64,000 nt of DNA from Streptomyces flavofungini (lineage in GTDB: Bacteria > Actinomycetota > Actinomycetes > Streptomycetales > Streptomycetaceae). This document shows, piece after piece, positions 37,332-45,453 of this stretch. The stretch lies in assembly GCF_030388665.1 (NCBI RefSeq), contig NZ_CP128846.1, forward strand, positions 682,001-746,000, in the 5' to 3' direction. A program made the translations under genes and the position numbers. How positions within the stretch are numbered: position 1 is the stretch's first letter; every line of letters starts with the position of its first letter. The notes beneath the pieces are model-generated. The model worked only from the letters and a program-made list of their open reading frames with translations. It had not been told where the DNA came from and made no database searches.

Positions 37332-38364
37332 GCCACACCAGGACGGCGAAGAAGGGGGCGCCGAGCAGCGAGACGACGACTCCCGCCTCCAGCTCGCCGG
37401 GCCGCACCACCAGGCGCCCCACGATGTCGCAGAACAGCAGGACGACGGCGCCGAGCAGCCCCGCGTACGGCACCAGCCAGCGGTAGTCGGGCCCGGTCAG
37501 GTACCGGGCCACGTGGGCCACCATCAGGCCGAGGAACGCGATGGGGCCGCAGGCGGTCGTCGCCGCGCCCGCGAGCAGGGTGATGGCGGCGATGCCGACG
37601 GTGCGGCTCAGGGCGATGTTCACGCCGAGGCCGCGCGCCACGTCGTCGCCGAGGTTCAGCAGGTTCAGGGCGGGCAGCGTGCTCAGCGCGAGGACCAGGC
37701 CGACGCCGACGAACGCGGTGATCGGCCAGATGACGTCGAAGTCGACTCCGGCCACGGAGCCCGCGTTCCAGAACCGCAGGGCGTTCAGGGACTCACGGTC
37801 GGACAGGGCCACGGCCGTGGTCATGGCCGCGAGGAACACCGTGATCCCCTGCCCGGCGAGGGCGAGCGTCAACGGGTTGCCCGCTCCCCGGCCGATGCTG
37901 GCGAGCCCGAACACGACGACTCCGGCGACCGCCGCGCCCAGGAAGCCGAACCACGCGTACTGGAAGGGGCTGGAGAGCCCGAACACGGCGATCACGGACA
38001 CCACGGCGAACGAGGCGCCGGCGTTCACGCCCAACAGGCCGGTGTCGGCGATGGGGTTGCGCGTGTATCCCTGGATGAGCGCCCCACCGACACCGAGGGC
38101 GATGCCCGCCACGATCGCGAGGGTCGTCCGGGGCACCCGCACGGTCTCCATGATGAGCCGGATCTCGTTGAGCCGCCGGTCGGACTCCGGTCCCGCGAAC
38201 AGTCCGTGCCACACCTCGGCGGGCGTCAACGCACGCGCACCGACGGCCAGGGACACGGCGGCCATGACCACGAGGAGCAGCACCAGGACGCCCAGACCGA
38301 CGGCCCGTCGTCGACGGGCGTCCACCACCCCGGCCACGGGGCGCTCAACTGCAGTCGTGCTCAT
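37309..38364 (-). CDS. cchC: Ferric-siderophore ABC permease (CchC-like, FecCD family)
   Basis: 351 residues if started at ATG 38364 (MSTTAVERPVAGVVDARRRR), with about 10 helices. Motifs: VPRTTLAIVAGIALGVGGAL, YTRNPIADTGLLGVNAGASF and the coupling loop GPIAFLGLMVAHVARYLTG. First gene of the long minus-strand operon, behind a strong iron box about 80 bp upstream. An upstream ATG at 38391 (MIRGITYFA) is an alternative start; neither has a strong ribosome site. Partner of CchD. Confidence 0.88.
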   Translation of the reverse strand: MSTTAVERPVAGVVDARRRRAVGLGVLVLLLVVMAAVSLAVGARALTPAEVWHGLFAGPESDRRLNEIRLIMETVRVPRTTLAIVAGIALGVGGALIQGYTRNPIADTGLLGVNAGASFAVVSVIAVFGLSSPFQYAWFGFLGAAVAGVVVFGLASIGRGAGNPLTLALAGQGITVFLAAMTTAVALSDRESLNALRFWNAGSVAGVDFDVIWPITAFVGVGLVLALSTLPALNLLNLGDDVARGLGVNIALSRTVGIAAITLLAGAATTACGPIAFLGLMVAHVARYLTGPDYRWLVPYAGLLGAVVLLFCDIVGRLVVRPGELEAGVVVSLLGAPFFAVLVWRGKFKSA

Positions 38365-38443
38365 GGCGAAGTACGTTATCCCTCTGATCATCCAGGGACG
38401 CAGGCACCCTGCGGGCACGCCGACGAACGGTGCGTCATGGAGT

Positions 38444-38462
38444 TTAGGTGAGCCTAAGCTGA
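38444..38462 (-). promoter_or_regulatory. Iron box upstream of cchC
   Basis: TTAGGTGAGCCTAAGCTGAA (first 19 bases) matches about 16 of 19 positions of the reverse complement of the consensus, with a perfect TTAGGTGAGCCTAA core. It would control the main cchC-I operon. Confidence 0.85.
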
Positions 38463-38547
38463 ACGCGCGCAGGTGTCGACAGGACAAATCGGATCACTCG
38501 GTACGGACTTGCCGCCAACGGGGGTGACGTGAGCGCACATTGAAAAC

Positions 38548-38566
38548 TAAGGTAAGCCTTGCTTTA
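38548..38566 (+). promoter_or_regulatory. Weaker iron box upstream of cchA
   Basis: TAAGGTAAGCCTTGCTTTA keeps the AAGGTAAGCCTT core but only about 13 of 19 consensus positions. It lies 40 bp before the cchA ATG. A second, stronger box at 38444-38462 is also in the divergent spacer. Confidence 0.6.
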
Positions 38567-38605
38567 CTGGCGCAGGTCATTCCCTGTGTCCTGAGGAGGA
38601 ACCCC

Positions 38606-39553
38606 ATGCGGGTCGTCATGTTCGGCTATCAGACCTGGGGGCACCGTACGCTCCAGGCCCTTCTCGATTCCGAGCACGATGTGGTCCTCGTCGTGACGCA
38701 TCCCAAGAGCGAGCACGCCTACGAGAAGATCTGGAGCGACTCGGTCGCCGACCTCGCCGAGGAGCACGGCATCCCCGTCCTGCTGCGCAACCGCCCCGAC
38801 GACGAGGAGCTGTTCGCGCGTCTGGAGGAGGCCGCGCCGGACATCATCGTCGCCAACAACTGGCGCACCTGGATCCCGCCGCGCATCTTCGGCCTGCCCC
38901 GCCACGGCACGCTGAACATCCACGACTCGCTGCTGCCGAAGTACGCCGGGTTCTCCCCGCTCATCTGGGCGCTCATCAACGGCGAGACCGAGGTCGGCGT
39001 CACCGCGCACATGATGAACGACGAGCTCGACGCCGGTGACATCGTCCGCCAGGAAGCGGTCCCGGTCGGCCCGACGGACACCGCGACCGACCTCTTCCAC
39101 AAGACGGTCGACCTGATCGCCCCGGTCACCGTCGGCGCCCTCGAACTGATCGCCTCCGGCCGGACCGAGTTCACCCCGCAGGACCGCTCCCAGGCGAGCT
39201 TCTTCCACAAGCGTTCCCTGGAGGACAGCCGGATCGACTGGACCTGGCCCGCGGCGGACCTCGAGCGCCTGGTCCGCGCCCAGTCCGAGCCGTACCCGAG
39301 CGCGTACACCTTCCACAAGGGCAAGCGCCTTGAGATCCTCGCGGCGGTCGTCTCCGAGGGCAAGTACGGCGGCACACCGGGCCGGATCTTCTACCGCGAG
39401 GGCGAGGGCGTGGCGATCGTCGCCGGAGCCGACGCCCGCACCGGCCGCAACCACGGCCTGGCCATCACGCGCGTACGCACCGAGGACGGGCGGGAGTTGG
39501 CGGCGACGGACTACTTCACGTCGATGGGCGGGTATCTGACCACGCGTCCGTGA
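38606..39553 (+). CDS. cchA: N5-hydroxyornithine formyltransferase (CchA-like, Fmt family)
   Basis: 315 residues, homologous to methionyl-tRNA formyltransferase. The formyl-transfer triad is present: Asn of VANNWRTWIP, His of LNIHDSLLPKYAGFSPLIW and Asp of MMNDELDAGDIV. The C-terminal barrel (from about residue 205) is the Fmt_C type. In coelichelin biosynthesis CchA moves a formyl group from N10-formyl-tetrahydrofolate to N5-hydroxyornithine. ATG 38606 has an ideal GAGGAGGA site; codons further upstream run into the iron box. It is alone on its strand: the hydroxylase cchB, which is normally beside it, is missing. A large hairpin follows. Confidence 0.9.
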   Translation: MRVVMFGYQTWGHRTLQALLDSEHDVVLVVTHPKSEHAYEKIWSDSVADLAEEHGIPVLLRNRPDDEELFARLEEAAPDIIVANNWRTWIPPRIFGLPRHGTLNIHDSLLPKYAGFSPLIWALINGETEVGVTAHMMNDELDAGDIVRQEAVPVGPTDTATDLFHKTVDLIAPVTVGALELIASGRTEFTPQDRSQASFFHKRSLEDSRIDWTWPAADLERLVRAQSEPYPSAYTFHKGKRLEILAAVVSEGKYGGTPGRIFYREGEGVAIVAGADARTGRNHGLAITRVRTEDGRELAATDYFTSMGGYLTTRP

Positions 39554-39562
39554 GGTGTGGGT

Positions 39563-39612
39563 CGTCGTGGCCGGTGGGTGCGGCAGTCGCACGACGCCCA
39601 CCGGCCACGACG
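39563..39612. terminator. Bidirectional terminator between cchA and the STAND kinase
   Basis: A perfect 16-bp stem (CGTCGTGGCCGGTGGG with CCCACCGGCCACGACG) around an 18-base loop lies between two convergent genes (stops at 39553 and 39626). Confidence 0.85.
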
Positions 39613-39625
39613 GCCCGCCGCCAGG

Positions 39626-42600
39626 TCAGCTCCCTCGGCCGCCTTGGCCCCTTCGGCTCACCCAGCGCCCCATCAGGGTCAGCAGGTGCTCCACGTCGAC
39701 CGGCTTGGTCACGTAGTCCGACGCGCCCGCCGCGATGGCCTTCTCCCGGTCGCCCTTCATCGCCTTGGCGGTGAGCGCGATGATGGGCAGCCGGGCGTGC
39801 CGCGGCATCTTGCGGATCGCCGACATGGTCGCGTAGCCGTCCATGACCGGGATCATGATCTCCATGAGGACGAGCGCGACATCGGGGTGCGCGCTGAGGA
39901 CGTCGACGCAGTCCTTGCCGTCCTCGGCGTAGAACACCGACAGGCCGTGCCGTTCCAGGCTCACCGTCAGCGCGAAGACGTTCCGGATGTCGTCGTCGAC
40001 GATCAGCACCTTCTCGCCGTGGAACTCGGGCACCGTGACAGCGGGCGGCTCGGGCTCAAGGAGCTCCAGCGAGGGCGGTTCGGGAACCGTGAGCGGCAGC
40101 GGGCGCTGAGCGTAGCCGTGCAGCGGCAGTTCGCCGGGGCGCAGCGGCAGGTACAGCGTGAAGGTGGAGCCGCGCCCCGGTTCGCTCACCGCGTGGATCT
40201 CGCCGCCGAGCAGCTGTGCGATCTCCCGGCTGATCGACAGGCCGAGGCCCGTGCCGCCGTACTTGCGGCTCATCGTGCCGTCGGCCTGCTTGAAGGCCTC
40301 GAAGATCACCTGCATGTTCTCGCGAGCGATGCCGATGCCGGTGTCGGTCACGGAGAAGGCGATCAGGTCGGCGTCCCGCAGCGACCCGGCTTCGAGCAGC
40401 TGCTCCCGGATGGCGCCGGGCACGTCGTTGCCGGCGAGCCGGATGACGAGCTCCACCGCTCCGGAGTCGGTGAACTTCACCGCGTTGGAGAGCAGGTTGC
40501 GCAGCACCTGAAGGAGACGCCGTTCGTCCGTGTACAGCGTCGGAGGCAGCTCCGGCGAGATCCGTACGGAGAAGTCGAGTTCTTGCTCCGCCATCAGGGG
40601 CCTGAAGACAGCCTCTACGTAGTCCGCGATCTGGACGAGGGCGATGCGTGCCGGGCTGACGTCCATCTTGCCCGCCTCGACCTTCGACAGGTCGAGGATG
40701 TCGTTGATCAGCTGGAGCAGGTCCGAGCCCGCCCCGTGAATGGTCTCGGCGAACTGCACCTGCTGCGGCGTGAGATTGCCGTCCGCGTTGCCCGCGAGCA
40801 GCTTGGCGAGCATCAGCAAGGAGTTGAGCGGCGTGCGCAGTTCGTAGGACATGTTGCCCAGGAACTCGGACTTGTAGCGCATCGACAGCGCGAGCTGTGC
40901 GGCGCGCTCCTCCAGGACCTGCCGGGCCTCCTCGATCTCGGTGTTCTTGACCTCGATGTCGCGGTTCTGCCGGGCGAGCAGCTCGGCCTTGCGCTCCAGC
41001 TCGATGTTCGATGCCTGGAGCGCCCGCCGCGAGGTCTCCAACTCGGCTGAGCGCTGCTGGAGTTGCACGGTCAGCTCCTGTGAGGCGCTGAGCATCCGCT
41101 CCGTCCGCTGCTGCGCGTTGATCTCCTCGCGGCTGCGCTCGATGAGGTCGACGACCGCTTCGGGGATGTCCGCGGCGCGCTCGCCCAGCCAGCGGTCCGC
41201 CTCCGACAGGCGGGCCGCGGACAGCAGGTCGGCCTCGGTGGCGCGCTCCTCGACCACGGCGAGCCACTGCTGGAAGTCGGCGTCCTCCTCCACCCAGGTG
41301 GCAAGCCTCGCCCACTCCCGGATCAGGGCCTCGTGCGCGATCTCCGCGGTGTCGGGTCCGCCGGTGCCGAGGACCACGAGGCGCTGCTCGGGGTCGGCGA
41401 GGAGCTGTGCGATGTACCAGTCCTTGGCGAGGTGCGTGCGGTGGGCGGTGACGCGGACGGCGCTGGTGGCTCCGCCGCGGGCGCGGACCATGGACAGCAG
41501 GACGCGGCGGATGCGGGCTTCGCCGAGCTGCTGGGCGAGGACGCGGTAGACCTTTTCCGCGTGCTGGTTGAGGGCTCCGGAGACCCCGCCGAGGCCCTGG
41601 TAGCTGTCGAAGCTGAGCCGCCGGTCGTGCTGGAGGGACCACAGTTCGGTCAGGGTGAACTCCAGGAGCGGCAGGCTGCCCGCGGCCCTGCTCGCCTCGG
41701 CGGCGATGGCCTCGGCGAGGCCGGGGGTGAAGGTGACGCCCGCGACCTCAGCCGGTTCGACGATCACGCGGATGAGGGCCGCCTCGTCCAGCGGGGACAC
41801 GTTCAGCTGCCGGTCCTGGAGGCGGGGTCCGATGTCGGGGAGTTCGAGCAGGTCGGGCAGGAAGTCCGCGCGCAGGGTCGCCACGAGCCGGACGTCGGGG
41901 TCCTGGGCGACGTCGGGCGGGGGCAGTAACCGCTGGAGGAATTCCAGCTGTTCGGCACGGTCGGCGCTGCCGCTCAGGACCTCCTCGAACTGGTCGGCGA
42001 TCAGCGCGAGGCGGCGGCCGGTGAGGACGCGTAACCGCGAGGCGACCGCCCAGAACCCTTCCTCCCGCAGGGCGCGGGCCCGGTGTTCCAGCTCTTCGAG
42101 GCTGTGGGTCCGCCGCGGGTGCTCCAGCTCCAAGAGGGCGCGGGCCACCGCGTCGAAGGGGGACATCCCCGGGCGGAACGAGGCGATCGACCAGCCCGCC
42201 GCGGCCAGTTCGGGCTGGAGCCCCGCCGCCACCAGGGACGACTTGCCCACGCCCGACGGTCCCGTGACCAGCACCAGGGGCTGGGCCTTCACCATGAGCC
42301 GGAGCCGTTCGACCTCGCGCTCCCTGCCGACGAACACGCCGGCCAGCGCGTCCTCGGCGCTGAACGCCCGCAGACCCCGGTAGGGGCACGGGGGCAGCAC
42401 ACTGCGGCCGAGGGCGTCGGGCCAGGCGGCGGAGACCTCCGCGAGAGGCACGGCGTAGGCGTCGGGGGCGGCGCCGTCCCGGCTGGCCACGGCGAGCATG
42501 CCGACGACGGCGTCGCCCCACCGGTCGGTGACGATGACGGGTGAGCCGCTGTATCCCGGCTGGGCCCGCAGCGCGGACTCGCTGGCCGTGTCGAGCTGGA

Positions 42601-43075
42601 TGAGCCCGCCGCCGACCGCGCCCCGAAGGACGCAGGTACTCCAGGCGCCGTTGGCCTTGCGGGGCGGGTTGCCCGGGTAGCCGAAGGCCTTCACCCGGGC
42701 GTCGCCGAGCAAACCGGTGCGGGCGTCGATGAGCCGGGCCGCGCCCGCGCTCACGGGCAGGGTGTCCCCGCCGACCAGGGCGAGCCCGGCGACGTCCCGG
42801 CCCGGGCGGCCGGCTCCGGGCGGGGGGTCCCAGGAGCTGATCCGGCAGTGCCGCAGGGGCCCGCCCTCCGCGTCGCCGAGCAGCACGAACTCGACCTGGA
42901 CCCGGGCGTCGCCCGGGGGCCGCTCCGCGCACGCCTTGTCCCGGCCCAGCGCCACATTGGCCACATGGGCGCACGTCACGATCTCCTTGTCACCGACGAC
43001 GAATCCGACGCCGATGGGCGCCCCCGTCGCCGCGGCACGGATCTTGACGACGAATCCCTCGCGCTGCGCTCCCAT
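39626..43075 (-). CDS. Trypsin-nSTAND-histidine kinase-receiver protein with both phosphoacceptors replaced
   Basis: 1149 residues. Order: trypsin-like domain (1-205; His of VTCAHVANV, Asp of GRDVAGLAL, Ser of GYSGSPVIV); nSTAND ATPase (225-600; GREREVERLRL, Walker A VTGPSGVGKSSLVAAGL near residue 275, ALIADQFEEVLSG as Walker B); helical linker with coiled coil (650-735); dimerisation/H-box (about 735-800); HATPase (about 860-960, with DTGIGIARENM and KYGGTGLGLSISREIA); receiver (1015-1140, VLIVDDDIRN, ALTAKAMKGDREK, TKPVDVEHL). In the H-box the phospho-His is Tyr744 (NMSYELRTPLNS) and the receiver Asp is Glu1072 (VLMEIMIPVMDGY). ATP-binding parts look intact. Starts 4 bp after a Trypco1 gene. 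No membrane segment. Likely a protease-linked STAND sensor in a conflict system. Confidence 0.85.
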   Translation of the reverse strand: MGAQREGFVVKIRAAATGAPIGVGFVVGDKEIVTCAHVANVALGRDKACAERPPGDARVQVEFVLLGDAEGGPLRHCRISSWDPPPGAGRPGRDVAGLALVGGDTLPVSAGAARLIDARTGLLGDARVKAFGYPGNPPRKANGAWSTCVLRGAVGGGLIQLDTASESALRAQPGYSGSPVIVTDRWGDAVVGMLAVASRDGAAPDAYAVPLAEVSAAWPDALGRSVLPPCPYRGLRAFSAEDALAGVFVGREREVERLRLMVKAQPLVLVTGPSGVGKSSLVAAGLQPELAAAGWSIASFRPGMSPFDAVARALLELEHPRRTHSLEELEHRARALREEGFWAVASRLRVLTGRRLALIADQFEEVLSGSADRAEQLEFLQRLLPPPDVAQDPDVRLVATLRADFLPDLLELPDIGPRLQDRQLNVSPLDEAALIRVIVEPAEVAGVTFTPGLAEAIAAEASRAAGSLPLLEFTLTELWSLQHDRRLSFDSYQGLGGVSGALNQHAEKVYRVLAQQLGEARIRRVLLSMVRARGGATSAVRVTAHRTHLAKDWYIAQLLADPEQRLVVLGTGGPDTAEIAHEALIREWARLATWVEEDADFQQWLAVVEERATEADLLSAARLSEADRWLGERAADIPEAVVDLIERSREEINAQQRTERMLSASQELTVQLQQRSAELETSRRALQASNIELERKAELLARQNRDIEVKNTEIEEARQVLEERAAQLALSMRYKSEFLGNMSYELRTPLNSLLMLAKLLAGNADGNLTPQQVQFAETIHGAGSDLLQLINDILDLSKVEAGKMDVSPARIALVQIADYVEAVFRPLMAEQELDFSVRISPELPPTLYTDERRLLQVLRNLLSNAVKFTDSGAVELVIRLAGNDVPGAIREQLLEAGSLRDADLIAFSVTDTGIGIARENMQVIFEAFKQADGTMSRKYGGTGLGLSISREIAQLLGGEIHAVSEPGRGSTFTLYLPLRPGELPLHGYAQRPLPLTVPEPPSLELLEPEPPAVTVPEFHGEKVLIVDDDIRNVFALTVSLERHGLSVFYAEDGKDCVDVLSAHPDVALVLMEIMIPVMDGYATMSAIRKMPRHARLPIIALTAKAMKGDREKAIAAGASDYVTKPVDVEHLLTLMGRWVSRRGQGGRGS

Positions 43076-43079
43076 GAAG

Positions 43080-43400
43080 TCAGGGGCGGTTCCAGGTCAG
43101 CCGGACGGTGAAATTCACTTCGGCGGTGCCCTTGGCGATGATCACGCCGGTCTCGCCGCCCATCTTCAGTCCGAACTCCAGCTCCGCCTCGTCCGGACCG
43201 AGCTCGCGCAGGGTGTCGGCGACGCGCGCGAGCGTCGGTTTGACCTGGTCGAGCGCCTCTTCGAGCGACACCCTGGCCCGTGCGACCACCCCGCCCCCCG
43301 CGGCCAGTTCGAGGTCCGTGGCATCCGCGTCGACGTCGACCTCGAACACGGCGGCCCCCTCACCACCGTCATCGAGCCTCATGGTCAACTGCTGTGGCAC
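43080..43400 (-). CDS. Trypco1 / CU044_2847-family small protein
   Basis: 106 residues. VFEVDVDADATDLELAAGGG, SLEEALDQVKPTLARVADTL and the end FGLKMGGETGVIIAKGTAEV with NFTVRLTW match the CU044_2847 (trypsin-co-occurring domain 1) family, which is found next to trypsin-like and STAND proteins. GTG 43400 (VPQQLTMRLDDGG) has GGGAGG 7 bases upstream. The ATG of the kinase lies 4 bp after its stop, so the two are one translational unit. It may be the sensed or cleaved partner of the trypsin domain. Family role is not established experimentally as far as I know. Confidence 0.78.
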   Translation of the reverse strand: MPQQLTMRLDDGGEGAAVFEVDVDADATDLELAAGGGVVARARVSLEEALDQVKPTLARVADTLRELGPDEAELEFGLKMGGETGVIIAKGTAEVNFTVRLTWNRP

Positions 43401-43475
43401 AGCACATCCTCCCGCCCAGGGCGCACACCCGGCTGACGACCACCGGCGTCTCCCATCCTGGGTGACCGGGCCCGG

Positions 43476-43569
43476 CCCCCGCAGGCGTATGCGGGGGATC
43501 CGGCAAACATCCTCCCCGCGCCCGGCCGACGCGGGTGCCCGGCGTCGGGTGCGCCCGGACGCCGGGCAC
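43476..43569. promoter_or_regulatory. Two strong hairpins in the spacer upstream of the Trypco1 gene
   Basis: The 469-bp spacer 43401-43869 between the divergent Trypco1 and aceB genes has no gene. It holds CCCCCGCA/TGCGGGGG (43476-43483 with 43490-43497, 6-base loop) and a perfect 12-bp stem GTGCCCGGCGTC/GACGCCGGGCAC (43535-43546 with 43558-43569, 11-base loop). As the genes diverge, these are not needed as terminators; operator or attenuator roles are possible. Confidence 0.55.
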
Positions 43570-43676
43570 GCCGGGGCTTCGGCGGCCGTCCGCGGGCCGG
43601 TCCTCGGCAGAGCCTTCGCAATCTTGGCAATCGGCCGACCGAAGATTCGCAGCAATTGGCAGCCGTCCAGCATTGA

Positions 43677-43691
43677 TGGCACTCAGTGCCA
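43677..43691. promoter_or_regulatory. Candidate operator upstream of aceB
   Basis: TGGCACTCAGTGCCA is a perfect 15-bp palindrome around a central C, 178 bp before the aceB start, with further copies of AGTGCCA and AGTGC to 43710. It looks like a site for a dimeric IclR- or GntR-type regulator of glyoxylate or acetate metabolism; the regulator is not in the window. Confidence 0.5.
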
Positions 43692-43869
43692 GTGCCAGAG
43701 TCTCAGTGCGGCCCGCCGGACCTCGGCGGTGGTCAACTCTCCCGTACGACAGGACCACGGGCCGCACCACGAAGACACGCGATGCCACCTCGATCCGCGA
43801 GGGCGCGGGGCATTCGCAGAGAAGACAGACGACTCGACGTTCTCTCCCTCTCCCCCTCAGGAGGACCCG

Positions 43870-45453
43870 ATGTCCACCAGCGCCCTGACGCACCGCGTCC
43901 ACGTCCTCGCCCCGCCCGGGCACCGTCACGACGAGATCCTCACACCCGCCGCCCTCGACTTCGTCGGTCACCTCGCCGCGGCCTTCGGCGGCCGCCGCGG
44001 GGAACTCCTCAAGGAGCGCCGCCGCCAGGCGCTGCGGCTCGCGTCGGGCTCCCCGCTCGACTTCCCCGTGGCCACCTCCCCGGTGCGGGCCGACCCGACC
44101 TGGCGCGTGGCCCCGCCCGCGCCCGGTCTGACCGACCGCCGCGTGGAGATCACGGGTCCGCCCGACCGGAGCACGGCGGTCGCCGCGCTCACTTCCGGGG
44201 CCCGGGTCTGGATGGCCGACTTCGAGGACGCCACGTCGCCCACCTGGCAGAACATCGTCGACGGCCAGCTCACGCTCCTCGACGCCGTCGAGCACCGCCT
44301 CGACCTCGCCACCGCCGGGCGCGCGGAGCACCGCGGACTCGCCACCCTCATGGTCCGTCCACGCGGCTGGCATCTGGTCGAGGAGCACCTGGAGTTCGAA
44401 GGAGAGCCGGTGCCCGCCGCCCTGGTGGACTTCGGGCTCTATTTCTTCCACTGCGCGCGGCGCCAGATCGAGGCCGGGCACGGCCCGTACTTCTATCTGC
44501 CGAAGCTGGAGAACCGTTACGAGGCGCGGCTGTGGAACGACATCTTCGTCGTCGCCCAGGACCTGCTCGGCATCCCCCGCGGCACCGTGCGGGCCACCGT
44601 CCTCATCGAGACGGTCACCGCGGCCGTGGAGATGGAGGAGATCCTGCACGAGCTGCGCGAGCACAGCGCCGGACTCAACGCCGGGCGCTGGGACTACCTG
44701 TTCAGCCTGATCAAGACCTTCGGGCACCGCACGGACTTCCTGTTGCCCGACCGCGCGCAGGTCACGATGACGGCGCCCTTCATGCGCGCGTACACCGACC
44801 TGCTCGTGCGCACCTGTCACCGGCGCGGCGCCCACGCCATCGGTGCCATGTCCGCGCAGGTGCCGAGCGCGGATCCGGCGGCCGCCGAGGCCGCGTTCGC
44901 CACGGTCCGCCTGGACAAGGAGCGGGAGGCCGAGGACGGCTTCGACGGCTCGTGGGTCGCCCACCCCCGTCTGGTGGCGGTGTGCCGGGAGGCGTTCGAC
45001 GGCGTGCTCGGCGACCGGCCGCACCAGCTCGACCGGACGCGGGACGACGTGGAGGTGACGGCGGCCGCGCTGCTGTCCACGCGTCGCGTCGGCGGCCCGC
45101 CCGCGCCCGACGGGGCGCGCACGAACATCGCGGTGGCCGTTCGGTACTTCGCGGCCTGGCTGCGGGGGCAGGGAGCGGTCACCCTGGACGGGCTGATCGA
45201 GGACGCGGCGACCGCCGAGATCGCACGGGTGCAGATCTGGCAGTGGCTGCGGCATCGGGTGCTCGACCGCGAGACGGTGCTGCGGCTCCTCGACGACGAG
45301 CTCGACGCGCTCGGCGCCGCCTACCCGTGGGCGGACCTGGACGCGGTGCGCGCGCTCTTCGAACGGACCACGCTGTCGGTGGAGTTGCCGCAGTTCTTCA
45401 CGCCCGAGGCCTACACGCGCCACCTCGTGCGGCACGCCGGGGCGCGGTCATGA
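43870..45453 (+). CDS. aceB: Malate synthase A
   Basis: 527 residues, the A-type length. Motifs: MADFEDATSPTWQNIVDGQL (metal-binding and catalytic region), GFRTDF-type KTFGHRTDFLLPDRAQVTMT, and DGSWVAHPRLV near residue 360, a family signature; RATVLIETVTAAVEMEEIL supplies the metal-binding Glu. Condenses glyoxylate and acetyl-CoA to malate in the glyoxylate cycle. ATG 43870 has an AGGAGG site. Coupled by ATGA to a 3-hydroxyacyl-CoA dehydrogenase, so the pair may serve growth on acetate, fatty acids or stored polyhydroxybutyrate. No isocitrate lyase gene is in the window. Confidence 0.92.
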   Translation: MSTSALTHRVHVLAPPGHRHDEILTPAALDFVGHLAAAFGGRRGELLKERRRQALRLASGSPLDFPVATSPVRADPTWRVAPPAPGLTDRRVEITGPPDRSTAVAALTSGARVWMADFEDATSPTWQNIVDGQLTLLDAVEHRLDLATAGRAEHRGLATLMVRPRGWHLVEEHLEFEGEPVPAALVDFGLYFFHCARRQIEAGHGPYFYLPKLENRYEARLWNDIFVVAQDLLGIPRGTVRATVLIETVTAAVEMEEILHELREHSAGLNAGRWDYLFSLIKTFGHRTDFLLPDRAQVTMTAPFMRAYTDLLVRTCHRRGAHAIGAMSAQVPSADPAAAEAAFATVRLDKEREAEDGFDGSWVAHPRLVAVCREAFDGVLGDRPHQLDRTRDDVEVTAAALLSTRRVGGPPAPDGARTNIAVAVRYFAAWLRGQGAVTLDGLIEDAATAEIARVQIWQWLRHRVLDRETVLRLLDDELDALGAAYPWADLDAVRALFERTTLSVELPQFFTPEAYTRHLVRHAGARS

